This document shows, piece by piece, positions 42,258 through 57,200 of a DNA stretch of 64,000 nucleotides (positions within the stretch are counted from its first letter, which is position 1; the number at the start of each line of letters is the position of its first letter). The stretch covers positions 2,568,578-2,632,577 of the forward strand of contig OU744450.1 in the NCBI GenBank assembly GCA_916610825.1. Reading direction: 5' to 3'. Source of the DNA: Haliclystus octoradiatus. Its lineage: Eukaryota; Cnidaria; Staurozoa; Stauromedusae; Haliclystidae. The notes under the pieces are model-generated. The model saw nothing but the letters and a program-made list of their open reading frames with translations. It ran no database searches and was not told where the DNA came from. The position numbers and the translations under genes are program-made.

Positions 42258-45200
42258 ATGGCGCTGGTTTGCTCAAGTAAGTGAACGAATTTTATTTTAA
42301 TTATTCTACGGTTGAAGCTCCATTTATTTAGATATGAGGAAAGCAAATCTTAAATATTAAAATATAATTATTCATATTCATCGTAGATTGATATAGCTTG
42401 GAAATCATTGTTGGTGCATTCTGTTGTTTGTCATTTTGGATGCAAATTATTTACAAACCAACTTACTAACATTCTAACAACGAAATAAAATGATCATTAT
42501 TTTTAGGCCTAGTATAGTATTTATGATATCCTACTGTTTTTCTGATGTTGAACAGTACGATTATGTTGATAGTGTTTCAACTAATACGATATAGCTGAAT
42601 TATTTACCACACTTTCACTAGATAATAGGCGTATTTCATTCACGGATTTAGGAGGTCCGAGGTCAGGTTAATTGACTGGCCAGGTCTCAGTCTCACCATT
42701 TAGTTTACACGGACTATCACAGTCAAGTAAATTTTAGGGTTACCTAGGTAGGCGAGTTACTCGGGCAAACGAGTTACCCGGTTCTATTGTTTAAGTGTGT
42801 CGTGTTTCCATAGTGGAATCCATGTATATTCGGCATAGAAGTGAATTAATTTTATGCCAATTTGATTTCCTTGGCGTGGAAATTTGACAATTTCCTATAG
42901 TTTTCAACTAAATTTGGACTTTTTGGCGTATTCTTGAATTCTGACTTGGCGTGGCGTAATTTTGGCGTAAATATCCGGCGTTCCAAATTCAAGGATTCCG
43001 CTATGGTCCTGTTTACAAGCGGAGTGAGGAACATAACCTGCCTGCCGGAGTTACTTTCCCTGACAGAAAATGTTTTGTCTTGTAAACACAAATAAGCGAG
43101 TAACTCAGTACTTAGGTAGGCGAGCTAAAACTTAAAAACAGTAGCTTGAATTTCCGATTGTTTAGAACGTTTCTGTTCTAGACTTTTGTTCTCTAATTGT
43201 TCAATTTCAACATGCATGCTTAGATTGGCTTTATAATATTCAATTCGAGTAAGGGGGTTGCTCAAGTTGCCCTTGTAAACACACAACATATTTAAACTCG
43301 GTCGGTAGGGGGAGTAACTCATCTATAATAATTTTAAATTAAAAATTGTTTCATTTATCGATATTTTTACAATTTACCTTTGTGATAGAGTTTCCTAACG
43401 GATTTTCATTTCTTAAATCATAAGTTTCATATTGGAAACTCCTGTGATGGTTGTGGTATGATTTTACTGAATAGGCCTAAGCAATGATGGTATAGCTTAG
43501 GGGTATATACATTGAGTCCCAACAATTAAATGTGAATAAAACTTTTAACAATCCAGAATTATTAGATAGTCGTTGTGATGGAGTTTTATCTGTGAATTTC
43601 ACTAGTGATGGAGTTTAATTGTTGTTAATTGCACATACAACACCATTATTCACATATATTTTTTTTGATTTTATTTTCATATATTTCGTAACCCATCGGT
43701 AACTTTATCAATAAAATAACTTATACAATACAATCAGTGAAATACAATTTATCGCATAAGACGTTGGATAATGATATAATTAAAGTCTATATCTGTAGGC
43801 TACACAATTGTTTGAAACATTTTGATAATTAATTGATGCATTATTTCTTGTCCATAGTTAGTGGGGAAGCACCTGAACATCCTGTTTTATCTCGTATCTC
43901 CAATCATGTTTTTGAGAAGCGTTTGATTGAGAAATATATCAGTGATAATGGCACTGATCCTATATCAAATGAACCCCTTACGGAAGATGATTTAATCCCA
44001 ATAAAAGGTATGGCGTAATCCGTCATAATAATTGAATAACATTCAAGTTAATATACAGTGCAGGGTCCCGAACAAATGTAGGAGTTCTACAATCCTAGAT
44101 TCAAATTCTGAGCAAATTCAGAAGAAAATTGATAATCTTATGATTTTCTGGTCAAACATCAACAAAACAATTCAAAAGAAAATGTTGAAATGCTTCTAGG
44201 ATTCCTGAATGCTAGATTCAAATTCTGAGCAAATTCAGAAGAAAATTGATAATCTTATGATTTTCTGGTCAAACATCAACAAAACAATTCAAAAGAAAAT
44301 GTTGAAATGCTTCTAGGATTCCTGAATGCTAGATTCAAATTCTGAGCAAATTCAGAAGAAAATTGATAATCTTATGATTTTCAGGTCAAACATCAACAAA
44401 ACAATTCAAAAGAAAATGTTGAAATGCTTCTAGGATTCCTGAATGCTAGATTCAAATTCTGAGCAAATTCAGAAGAAAATTGATAATCTTATGATTTTCT
44501 GGTCAAACATCAACAAAACAATTCAAAAGAAAATGTTGAAAAGCTTCTAGATTCCTGAATGCTAGATTCAAATTCTGAGCAAATTCAGAAGAAAATTGAT
44601 AATCTTATGATTTTCTGGTCAAACATCAACAAAACAATTCAAAAGAAAATGTTGAAATGTTTCTAGGATTCCTGAATGCTAGATTCAAATTCTGAGCAAA
44701 TTCAGAAGAAAATTGGTAATTTTATGATTTTCTGGTCAAACATCAACAAAACAATTCAAAAGAAAATGTTGAAATGCTTCTAGGATTCCTGAATGTCAGA
44801 TTCAAATTCTGAGCAAATTCAGAAGAAAATTGATAATGTTATGATTTTCTGGTCAAACATCAACAAAACAATTCAAAAGAAAATGTTGAAATGCTTCTAG
44901 GATTCCTGAATGTCAGATTCAAATTCTGAGCAAATTCAGAAGAAAATTGATAATTTTATGATTCTCTGGTCAAACATCAACAAAACAATTCAAAAGAAAA
45001 TGTTGAAATGCTTCTAGGATTCCTGAATGCTAGATTCAAATTCTGAGCAAATTCAGAAGAAAATTGATAATCTTATGATTTTCTGGTCAAACATCAACAA
45101 AACAATTCAAAAGAAAATGTTGAAAAGCTTCTAGATTCCTGAATGCTAGATTCAAATTCTGAGCAAATTCAGAAGAAAATTGATAATCTTATGATTTTCT

Positions 45201-48200
45201 GGTCAAACATCAACAAAACAATTCAAAAGAAAATGTTGAAATGCTTCTAGGATTCCTGAATGCTAGATTCAAATTCTGAGCAAATTCAGAAGAAAATTGA
45301 TAATGTTATGATTTTCTGGTCAAACATCAACAAAACAATTCAAAAGAAAATGTTGAAATGCTTCTAGGATTCCTGAATGCTAGATTCAAATTCTGAGCAA
45401 ATTCAGAAGAAAATTGATAATTTTATGATTTTCTGGTCAAACATCAACAAAACAATTCAAAAGAAAATGTTGAAATGCTTCTAGGATTCCTGAATGCTAG
45501 ATTCAAATTCTGAGCAAATTCAGAAGAAAATTGATAATTTTATGATTTTCTGGTCAAACATCAACAAAACAATTCAAAAGAAAATGTTGAAAAGCTTCTA
45601 GATTCCTGAATGCTAGATTCAAATTCTGAGCAAATTCAGAAGAAAATTGATAATCTTATGATTTTCTGGTCAAACATCAACAAAACAATTCAAAAGAAAA
45701 TGTTGAAATGCTTCTAGGATTCCTGAATGTCAGATTCAAATTCTGAGCAAATTCAGAAGAAAATTGATAATTTTATGATTTTCTGGTCAAACATCAACAA
45801 AACAATTCAAAAGAAAATGTTGAAATGCTTCTAGGATTCCTGAATGCTAGATTCAAATTCTGAGCAAATTCAGAAGAAAATTGATAATGTTATGATTTTC
45901 TGGTCAAACATCAACAAAACAATTCAAAAGAAAATGTTGAAATGCTTCTAGGATTCCTGAATGCTAGATTCAAATTCTGAGCAAATTCAGAAGAAAATTG
46001 ATAATTTTATGATTTTCTGGTCAAACATCAACAAAACAATTCAAAAGAAAATGTTGAAATGCTTCTAGGATTCCTGAATGCTAGATTCAAATTCTGAGCA
46101 AATTCAGAAGAAAATTGATAATTTTATGATTTTCTGGTCAAACATCAACAAAACAATTCAAAAGAAAATGTTGAAAAGCTTCTAGATTCCTGAATGCTAG
46201 ATTCAAATTCTGAGCAAATTCAGAAGAAAATTGATAATCTTATGATTTTCTGGTCAAACATCAACAAAACAATTCAAAAGAAAATGTTGAAATGCTTCTA
46301 GGATTCCTGAATGCTAGATTCAAATTCTGAGCAAATTCAGAAGAAAATTGATAATTTTATGATTTTCTGGTCAAACATCAACAAAACAATTCAAAAGAAA
46401 ATGTTGAAATGCTTCTAGGATTCCTGAATGCTAGATTCAAATTCTGAGCAAATTCAGAAGAAAATTGATAATTTTATGATTTTCTGGTCAAACATCAACA
46501 AAACAATTCAAAAGAAAATGTTGAAATGCTTCTAGGATTCCTGAATGCTAGATTCAAATTCTGAGCAAATTCAGAAGAAAATTGATAATTTTATGATTTT
46601 CTGGTCAAACATCAACAAAACAATTCAAAAGAAAATGTTGAAATGCTTCTAGGATTCCTGAATGCTAGATTCAAATTCTGAGCAAATTCAGAAGAAAATT
46701 GATAATTTTATGATTTTCTGGTCAAACATCAACAAAACAATTCAAAAGAAAATGTTGAAATGCTTCTAGGATTCCTGAATGCTAGATTCAAATTCTGAGC
46801 AAATTCAGAAGAAAATTGATAATTTTATGATTTTCTGGTCAAACATCAACAAAACAATTCAAAAGAAAATGTTGAAATGCTTCTAGGATTCCTGAATGCT
46901 AGACCTTTTGTCGGATTCTGAGTATGTGTGCCACTTTTATTTGAGATTCATTGCTAGTTTTGTTTATATGCCCTACATAATTCAAGTCAAGGGAAAAGGT
47001 GTGATCCTAATGCATCTATGCCAGAGCCATCTATTTACAAGAGTTGGGACACTTCTGCCATTTTTGTATCTTTTTGCCTGGACCCGAGCACGTTTTTAAC
47101 AGTGCGCATGTGCAGGAGAATGTTGTGTGTTTTTTCAGCCATATTGTATTGTATTTTTTCGCGCGTTTCACTTGAAATGATTGAGAACCTGTTTTCAAAA
47201 GAACAAAGATGGCATCCAAAAATCACGTGACTGGCATCTGTCCAATTGGAGACGATAGCGGCACATGAAAGCGTGTCCCAACTCTTGTAAATAGATGGCT
47301 CTGATCTATGCACATGCTTGAAATTGGGACTGACAAAGTCACGTCATAGCCTTCCAGTATCCTAAAACATATTTCCTCTTCTGAATTTTTGTTGTTGAGG
47401 TTTTGCCTATAAATCATAAAAATGTTAATTCTCGTTCAAATTTGCTCTAGCCTTTGAGTTTAATCGATTAATAATCGAATATCAATGAAATATCGATTAT
47501 TCGAATAGTAAAATTAATGTTCGATTATTTAAATTAATTTTAAATATGCTTGTTTCCAAATATATAACAACCTTTCTTGGATAAATTTTTCTTCAAAATC
47601 AAATGCTCTATTCGCTAATATAAAATACGAAACAAACACGCAACAAATCATTCAAAGCGACGTCTTTTACGTGTTTGAATGGTCTACGGAACTCCCCCTA
47701 ATTACCATAACAAAAAGCATCTGAAGTTACGCACCCATTCGTTCTATTTCGGACTCTGTTGCTATGACAATTAATTGATCGAACAGACGTGATGAAACAT
47801 GAAGCGCATTGAATAACATGAATTCTGTAAACAAATGTCAAAGCGAACTGAGCGAACAAATGTTATATCTATGTATTTAAAATTTTTCAAAATCTATGTA
47901 AAGATAGTTAATTTGAATTTGATGATTTCAACACATTTTTTGCAGTCATGGAAAAGGTTTTGTTTGTGTTTTCATTGCCGACTTGAATGGTAACAATAGA
48001 ACAAAATATTTCGATTAATATTCAATTTGAATCGAATAGTGCATCGTTGAATATTCGATTACCGATTCGCATCCCTATTCGAGATCTAGGGTCATCACTA
48101 GTTCCCCATTTATTGTCAAATCCCATTGACATAATTTTGCTTTTAAGTATTTTTGCATTTATTATTTTGCCACACACTGAATAAGCTTGTAGATTTTGTA

Positions 48201-51200
48201 AAGCATTTTATGGCTGTCTGCCCTTTCTGACACTAACTCATAATGCTCCTGCCAGGGATTGAACCCAAGACCCTGCAGGCTGAGAACCAACAACCTGATC
48301 ATTGCACTTAGGATTTTCAGTGTAATTCTGTTTAAAACTACAATCATAGGGCCACCTGAACAGCCTCGTGTTAACATTCAACTTCACTGTTATAGGGCCT
48401 TATAGGATTACTTAAAACAAAATATCATTTGGAAAGGAGGGAAAATATTTGTGTGAAATCAATTAGTTAAATTATTATGTACATAATTTAGGCTAGAGCT
48501 ATAGAACGTCATATAATCATATTTACGCAATATTTTATTTTTCATTGTTCCTATTTAACCTGCATTTGCTTTTCAGTTAACTCTGTTGTGAAACCAAAGC
48601 CACCATCTGCGACATCCATTCCAGCTATTTTGAAATCTCTTCAAGACGAATGGGTATGTACGTCTGAATTTAAGCCTACATGATTAGGGTCTGACAACAA
48701 AAGGTTCAGCCTTCTGGAATCCTAGAGGCATTTCAACATTTCCTGCTAAATTTATTTTGTTGAAGTATGATCAAATGATTCATGAAAAATATCAATTTTC
48801 TTCTGAATTTGCTCCAACCTTCCGTTATCTAGGATTCTAGGATTCATACTTTTGTTGGACCCTGTACATGATAAGCAGGGGATATATATGTATTTTAATA
48901 TGGCAACAGACAAGTTCTTGTTCCTGGCCATTAGCGTTCATCAGAACTGGTCAGTAAACAAGGGAATGACTTTGCATAATATTAAAATGTAGCTAGTCAA
49001 GATGAGTTATGAGATTTGTCAAGATGTGGTGAAAAAATTCAGAGTGCTCAAACCAGAGTGCTTAAACTCATGGTCATAAATTAAACTAAATGCTTCTGAC
49101 CGGGGGGGTGTTAATTTCCACCAACAAAATAAGTATTTTGTCCGATAAAAGGCATTCCATTTGCATATTTGTGAATTTCGGCCCTGCAATTCCTTCAAAA
49201 TGATTTTGCCATTTTTCGGCTCAGAATTGCTTGAAATATGAGTTGAAGTTTTTTATTGGGGGGGTGTCACCATCCCCCCCCCCATTCCCAGGATTTACGG
49301 CCCAAATCATTTATTCAAAAATCAATATTCTTGGCTGTTCTTCTCAGTATCCGACAAAAGATTTAGCCTTCCGGAATCTTGAAAATTTTTTAACATTTTC
49401 TTCAGAATTTTTTGTTGAAGTTTGACCTGTAAATCAGAAAATTATCAATTTTCTTCTGAATTTGCTCTCGCCTTCCGGGATCTAGGATCCCAGGATCCCC
49501 ACTTTGTCAAACCCTGGTTCTTCTCATCAACGCTAATGTGTTAGACCTATCTTTTAATTGTTGCGTTTAACCATGCTGTTGTACCTCTACTTTACAGGAT
49601 GCATTCATGTTACATAGTTTTACGTTACGTCAACAATTACAAACTGCTAGGCAAGGTAATACATCAACAACTGATTCAAAGTCAAACACCTGTGTATAGA
49701 GGTAACCTCTTTATAGTGGCCACCTGTCTATATTGACCTGCTTATATTGGAAAAGCATTATTCTATTTCATCAACCCTGTAGATAATGGCCACCTGTCCA
49801 TAGTGGTAAAAATGTCTAGTGGCTGTTACATACATGTTTCACTGATATCAAGTACATATTCCTGATAATTCCTATAAGTTCTAAAGTACAAAGATGTATC
49901 TAAGCTGAAAGCCTAACTTCTTAGCTTTTTGCAATCCGACTTTCAATTTCCAACTCTTATTTCACAGAATTATCGCATGCGCTATATCAACATGACGCTG
50001 CTTGTCGTGTTATTGCAAGATTAACGAAGGAAGCAACTGCTGCAAGAGAAGGTATTTATGTCTACAGATCTCCCTCCCAGCGTCACATTATGTAAATGCG
50101 AGCATGATGTGTTTCTCGGTAGAGCTGATTCCTTCGGTTTCAATCATCTCCAAAGCAAATAGCCTCAAAACAGTTGCGTTGTCATTTTTTCACAGTTATA
50201 CAAGATATTTCCTTCTTCTGCTCTACTCAAATAATTAGGGTCCGACAAAAGTGGGGATCCTGGGATCCTATACCCCCGAAGGATAGAGCAAATTTAGAAG
50301 AACATTTACATTCTTACGATTTATGGGCTAAAACTCAACAACGAATTTGAAAGATGTTGAAAATGTTTCAAGATTCTGAAAGGTTCTTTTAATCGGACCA
50401 TGCATATAACATTAAGTTAGCTTGATTCCTGTCAGACACGAGTCAATGAAATGGGGAATTGTAAGACTTAAAGGCCAATAAGACTAGATGTGATCATGAT
50501 ATTATCACTAGAAAAAATTGGGAAAGCAATTGTTAGAATATACTCAGTAGAGACTAATAGATTACTTCTTAATAATAACACTGTCACGAATAACTCTGTG
50601 ATTCCGGATTCTTTACAGACTTTACTTAAGAACAAGGATTAAACAATAAAAACTCAGATGGACTTCAATTCTTCAATACGAATAACATTTTTATTAATAA
50701 TATAGAACTCTAATCCCCATTAAAATTCATCTCCTCAACCTCAGCACCAACTAATAAACAGTGATAAAAACAATAATTGAAAGAAGTTTAAAAACAGATA
50801 GGTTAACAAGACTAGAACAGACAAGTGTAATAGATTCATATAAGCACAATCTGGCTCAAACAACAAATATCACACAAAAACAAACAAGAAATGTCACAAA
50901 CACAATAAACCAATAATTAATTAATTTTTGGGAGTAAAAGATAGCGACAAAAAATTACAAGTAGTAATTGTTTAGAAAATTTTCAGTATTATTCATTAAA
51001 AAAAATTTTTTTCAACAATCACTACTTGTACTTTTTTATCGCTATCTTTCATTCTGAGATGTTTTACAAAGAAACTTTTGATCAGTTAATTAATAATGTA
51101 ATTGTGCAGTCTGTCTCGAAGCGTGTGAATTATTTCATGTTTTTATTCTACAGCCCTTGCAACATTGAAGCCTCAAGCTGGAATCAGTGCTCCATCCGCA

Positions 51201-54200
51201 GCAGCACCCGCACAAATACCATCTCAAGTACGTGTTTAAGTAGATTCAAGAGTCGAGAAATATTTCTATGAATTCAGACCATTGCTTTTGTCTTTAAGTA
51301 GAATCTCAGGCAAAGAAATGTTTGGATAACTTTTACAAAAAAAACTGCTTATTATATAGCCTAACAATAATATTTCTACCAAGTGATAAAATGTGGCCCC
51401 TGGCTGCATTAGAGAGATGACCGCTCTTTAGGGACAGAAAACAAATGAATATGGCAAGAGAAATACTTAATGTGGTTGCTCTGTATGAGTTGCCGCTCTA
51501 TCAGACGGGACCGGACGCTCCATCAGACACAGAGTGGTCGCTATAGCAGATTGGACTGTAGGCCCATATTATGTTAAATCAGATATGTAATACTTTGGGA
51601 AAACATCAATTGTGTATATTTCATATGAGCAATAGAGTTCATTAGGGAAACAGATGTTTTCATTTTCTGTTAGCTCTTCAAAACATAAGAAACACCCACA
51701 AGATTGGTTTGGCAATTGGTTCTTTTATTTTTACTGATCTTGACTAATGATAATAGTATGATCGAATTACAATACTAAGCAGAGTCAAATGTAACACTTC
51801 TAACGAGTGGATGGTATTGACTGATATAATCAGACTGCGAAATTTTCAGATTTCAGACTTTTCTGCTCATGTGAAGTCTAATGATTACCATTTTCCCATT
51901 GAAATCCAATACAAAATAATTTAAATAGGCTATCTTTGATTTCAGACTATTTTTTTGAGATTTGTATCTGTAAAATCTATGAACAACGCTCAAATCTCCA
52001 TCTGTGGTATATTCCTAATGTGTCAGCATTCCATCACTTCATTTGTAGGCTATTGTGTAACTGTAAACTAGTTCCCATGTTGTAATCATCGGGGATGTTA
52101 GTAACCATTACAAAAGTAACGATATTACTTGTAATCGTTACTTTTTAGTAACTTCTACTTGTAACTAGTTACTTTTCTGTAAAAGTAACTTCTACTTGTA
52201 ACTAGTTACATTTAGGATTAAAAATAAAGTAACGATTACTCGTTACTTTTTCACTGCCTTTTCGCTTTCTTCCGTTACTTTTTTCACAAAAGAGTGCTGA
52301 AAGTTAGCAGCTTCTCGATCGCTATTGTGTTTTAATTAGTCAAAACCTTTTGTTCTCATTGTTACCATCCAAGAACAATAAAAACACAGACAAAAAGTTC
52401 CCAACAACTGCAGGAAATCCTGTTATAAATTTTGATGTCTAAGAAAATTACATTCAGGGAAGTAACATTCTGTTATACAATCTGTTTTTCCGAGTTTATG
52501 ATATTCAAGTAATTCAATGAGCATTTCATGTCTGATATGTCTGTTCGATCAATTAATTGTCATAGCAACCAAGCCTGAAATAGAACTAATGGTGCGTAAC
52601 TTGAGATTTTCTTTGTTATGGAAATTAGGGGGATCGCCTAGACCATTCAAACACGCAAAAGACGTCGCTGTGAAGTAGTCGTCAGGTGTCTGTTTTCGTA
52701 TTTATATTGTCAACAAGAACATTTGATTAATTAACAAATTAAAATACAGAAACATTATTTGAATACTTCATATATGTCTCATTGCTTCTGTTGGATATGT
52801 TTGGACTTATTTAGAAAAAGTAACGGAAAAGTAACTGTAACTAGTTACTTTCAAATTAAAAGTAACTTGTAAATTGTAATCGTTACTTTTTCTGAAAAGT
52901 AACGTCTAATAGTAACTAGTTACTTTCTCGCCCAAGTAACGGTAACTGTAACTAGCTACTTTTAAAAAGTAACTTTAACAACCCTGGTAATCATATCCAT
53001 TCAGTGTCCCTTCACATTTATTGGAATACACACGCAAACCCGAGCTCGTCTCTTGTCTTGTCTTGACCAAACTATTACACCATCAAAACTTTAATTTTGT
53101 ATATTTTTTCTTGTAGGCTGAAGATATGGATGTTAGCGTGAGTGTTTATTGCTGATGTTGTTGTCTTGTACGTTGCACTTGGGATCAGCAGATCAAGGAA
53201 TCTAACATTTTTATGTTTTATTTTTTAAGGAGCCTAAAGACCTTGAAATGTCTGATGAAGTGTTGGAAAAAGTATGATTTTTTTGTATTTCAAATCAATT
53301 CATTGTTCAAAGTATCAATTTCCATTTTTGATGCATTCTGTAAGTTATATTAATCATTATTATTTACATTTGTTTAGCTACAAGAAAAAGCGACGATGCT
53401 CACCGCTGAAAGGCGAAAGGTAAATAACACATTATACATAAGTATTGAATATCCTGTAAATCTTGAAATTCTTGATGAAATTCAAGATTCCTTTTTGCAA
53501 GATATTATAATCGAACCAAGATAGTCTAACTCAGATTTGTGTTTTAAAGAGTTTTAAACAGGCCATAATATTATCTTACCTTTGAGAAAATCAACCAAAT
53601 AAGATGTATTCAACATCCTCAAGTATTGAATAATTCAAATTTAAAAGCAACATCTTCGTCTGACATCAATAACCTCCTCAAAAGTCTATCTTTGTTGACC
53701 CAATATCGATCATTTTCAAACATTTTGATCTCTTCTGCTACGGCAGAATCACTGAGAATTGGCCTCAAAAGCTATTTTTAAGATCATCTCGTTTTGATGC
53801 GAAAATATTTCTGGGGGTCAGGTTATCAAACAAACAAACTGGGTTTCTTGTGAAAAGTAAAATATTTATTCTCGCGGTTCAGTTGAAATCATGAAATTGT
53901 TTGATTTTTTGCCACACGCTACATTTCAAAACATATTGGATATCAGCAATGTTTAATAAATGTTTTACTTTTCACAAGAAACTTGAGTGTTTTCTATTAT
54001 AATATCTTGCTTTTTGTGATGGCAATATTTGATTGCGAGATCGATTGCGTTTATGACAATGTTTGAGTTTGTTGTATGTCAGTGTGAAGTGTAACTGTGT
54101 AAATCAAAATTGAGATTATTGTTTATTGAATCTATCCTAGCACTAAACCAATGAGATTGATAGAATTATTCTCCTTATTATACAACAAATTTTATTCCTT

Positions 54201-57200
54201 TTATCCATAGACTTTTTTTTTTTTTTTTGTATTTATCATTTTTCCACAAACCGGGTAAGCTTGCAGCTTTTTTTCACCGGGGTGGTTGGTTAAATTGGTT
54301 AGTATTTTGAAGCTTGTGTGCGTTTATAGCCGGATGCCCTTCCTGACGCCAGCCAACCTATAGTGCTCCGGCCAGAGATTGAACCCGAGACCCTGCGGGC
54401 CGTGGTCCAACTCTCTAACCACTACACCAAGGCTGCAAGACTTTGTGTAGGCTAAATTTAGAATTTCTAAATCCACTTTGTAATTGAATTCGCAAGGCGC
54501 AGTGGAGTTGTTGTACCGATTAAGCAATAGAATAACAGCTGGACAGCTTTTACGAGGACAATAATTTTACAGTTGAACCCTTCTTAGCTCAAATGCATAT
54601 AAAATGGTCATAGAAACGGGAAAAAAAGATTAGGAAAACATTAAACGATATCTGATATCTGATTATCTGAATTTTTATAAATTACAAACCTCTTCTAAAT
54701 CTACGAATCAGACGTTCTAAAATGAGATTAGGAAATGAAATAACCAGCAAAGGTTTACACCAGGAGTGTTTGGTGCTTGACCAAGACTTCCAGATCTGTG
54801 TATTGGTCTTGGTCATGTGACTTTGCCTTGCAAATTAATTTTTACTTCTTCTTTTTTAAACTCCAGAGAGGCAAGAAACCACCTGAGGATCTCTCTTCTG
54901 TCGATACTATCAAAGGATTCCAACAAGTTGCATCACATCCAGTAAGTTGTATTGCAATATGTTGATACTTGTAACTCACAACAAAAGCAAAGTAAAAGTA
55001 ATGTAGCCTGTTTCACCCTACCGAAGGCACCCGTACCACTCCTCTGTTTCTAGCAGATTGGCTTTTTCGCTAAAAGCAATGATTTTAAATGCTCTTTGTT
55101 GATCTCAGCCGCGACACTGCAGATCAATTTCAACAGATTTCATTGCAGATACCGTAATCCAGCGCGTATAAGTCGCAATTTAAAGTCAAAATTTTGTTCT
55201 TCAAAATCATGGTGCGACTTATACGCGCAAACTACAAAAACATCAACATTTTTTTAGAAATTTTTGGGCCATTTTTCAACAACCTCTTTTCTTGTTTTCA
55301 CATCGCATGCGTAGTAGGACATAGAAAACATGCTGGAATCTTTTCACTTGTTGTTGTTGCTATGACTTAATTATTTCACAAAAACATACTAGTTTAAATA
55401 CTAGAAATACCTGAATTATTTAACATAAGGGTACACAAAATGTGCACAAGATTTAATCCATGCCAATTTGTCTAGATTCCGCTGGTGTGTCATCTTACAA
55501 CATAAATGTACCATAAATGCTTTGTTACACAGTGAACACAGCATTCTTACAGGAATTTCAAACGCAAACTGTTATATTTATTTATTTTCCTGGCCTTCCT
55601 CAAATTCAGGTTTCCAACCAAACTTTGACGAATTCTGTTCAGATTATTAATTTGTTCTTTTCTTATCTTTTTTACTAAGGGTTTACACAGTGCTAGTAAT
55701 CCTGGTATTCTTGCTTTGGATTTACAAGATTCAGATCCATCAAAAGCAATCACAGGTAGTCATGACAACTAATAGGATGCACCCAAACGTGTATAATATT
55801 ACAGCCACATGGGATCGAGATACAGGCATGAGAAAGTTCCTCAGGAAAGCTGATTTTCTCGTTTTCTCTCATCAACGAAACAAAGAAAAACTATGTAAAA
55901 CATTGGTTTTGCCAATGATAATCAGGCACAAAAAAATTCCTTTGAAAAGCTGATTTTCTCGTTTTCTATCAATTTAATAACAATGGAATTCCATCTAAAA
56001 CATTAGTTTGATATTGTTTTGATATTTTTCAAAGGGTTTTCGTCTCTTTTGACCAATATTCATACTTATACTTGTAGATAAATTAACAATTATAGACATG
56101 TTGGCTTTATATACAGAATTAATTCAATAAAAATACTATTATGGACATTGAGATAGTGACCACTATTGACAGGTGACTCTTATAACAGGTTTGACTGCAA
56201 TTTTTAAGTAGCTTTTGGAAATCCAAACGATTACTACCCAATATTCCAATTATGTTTCACATTTCATGTTGTACAGAAACCTGTATATAACATCCAGCTA
56301 TTAGAGGTAAATAAATTGACCACTATAAACAGGTGGCATTTATATATATATCATTAATTCAATCGAAAATACTAATTTAGACATTGCAAGAGTGACCACT
56401 AAATACATGTGGCCACTGTATAGAGGTGACCACTATAACAGGTTTGACTCTATTGTTTATTCTCTAAAGTCTGTATTCTGTGAAAATTATATTTTACTTT
56501 TTTTAGGTGGTGCTGATAAGAATGCTGTTGTTTTCCACAAGGATGCCGAACAGGTATGGCATTCTCTTAATTTGTGGACATGTGTGGTAACCAGGGTCAG
56601 ACAAAAGTGGGGATCCTGTTTTTAATGACTTATTGGTCAAGCATCAACAACAAAATATCAGAAGAAAATGTTGAATGCCTCTGGGATTCCAGAAGGCTGA
56701 ACCTTCTGTCTAGCCTTGCCTACAGATGGCCACTGTAGGCTTTGATGATCAAGGGCAATCTATATATCTGTGTCTACCAACAAATTTTACCCTCTCAGGG
56801 TGATTCAGGAAGGAATTTTTTCCATCAATCTGACTAAAATTCTGAAAGTTTGTGCCTGCACTAAACCTCTATTAATAGAATGGATGAGTTCATGAACATT
56901 TTTTTTGAGTTCATGAAAAGTCATGCATAGTTCATGAACTGACTCATAAACAGGAGATTTCCCAAAAGTTTGTGAATACTTCATTGACATTTGGTAATTT
57001 CACGTTCATGAGCTCATGGACTTTTTCACGAGGGAAGTCTGCGACATGCGGTCCCAGAGGTCCCCGTTTGATTGAAACCCTGAACAGGCTGTCACAAAGT
57101 GTGGGATCCTGAGAACCTGGTTCTCCAAAGGCCAGCACAAAATCAGAAGTTTTCCAATCTTATCATGTTCTTATTCGAAATTTATTATTTTTGGATTCCA

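Noticed and set aside
44091..46902. CRISPR-like regular repeat
   Set aside because: Units are contiguous with no unique spacers, and the host is a eukaryote. It is a satellite.
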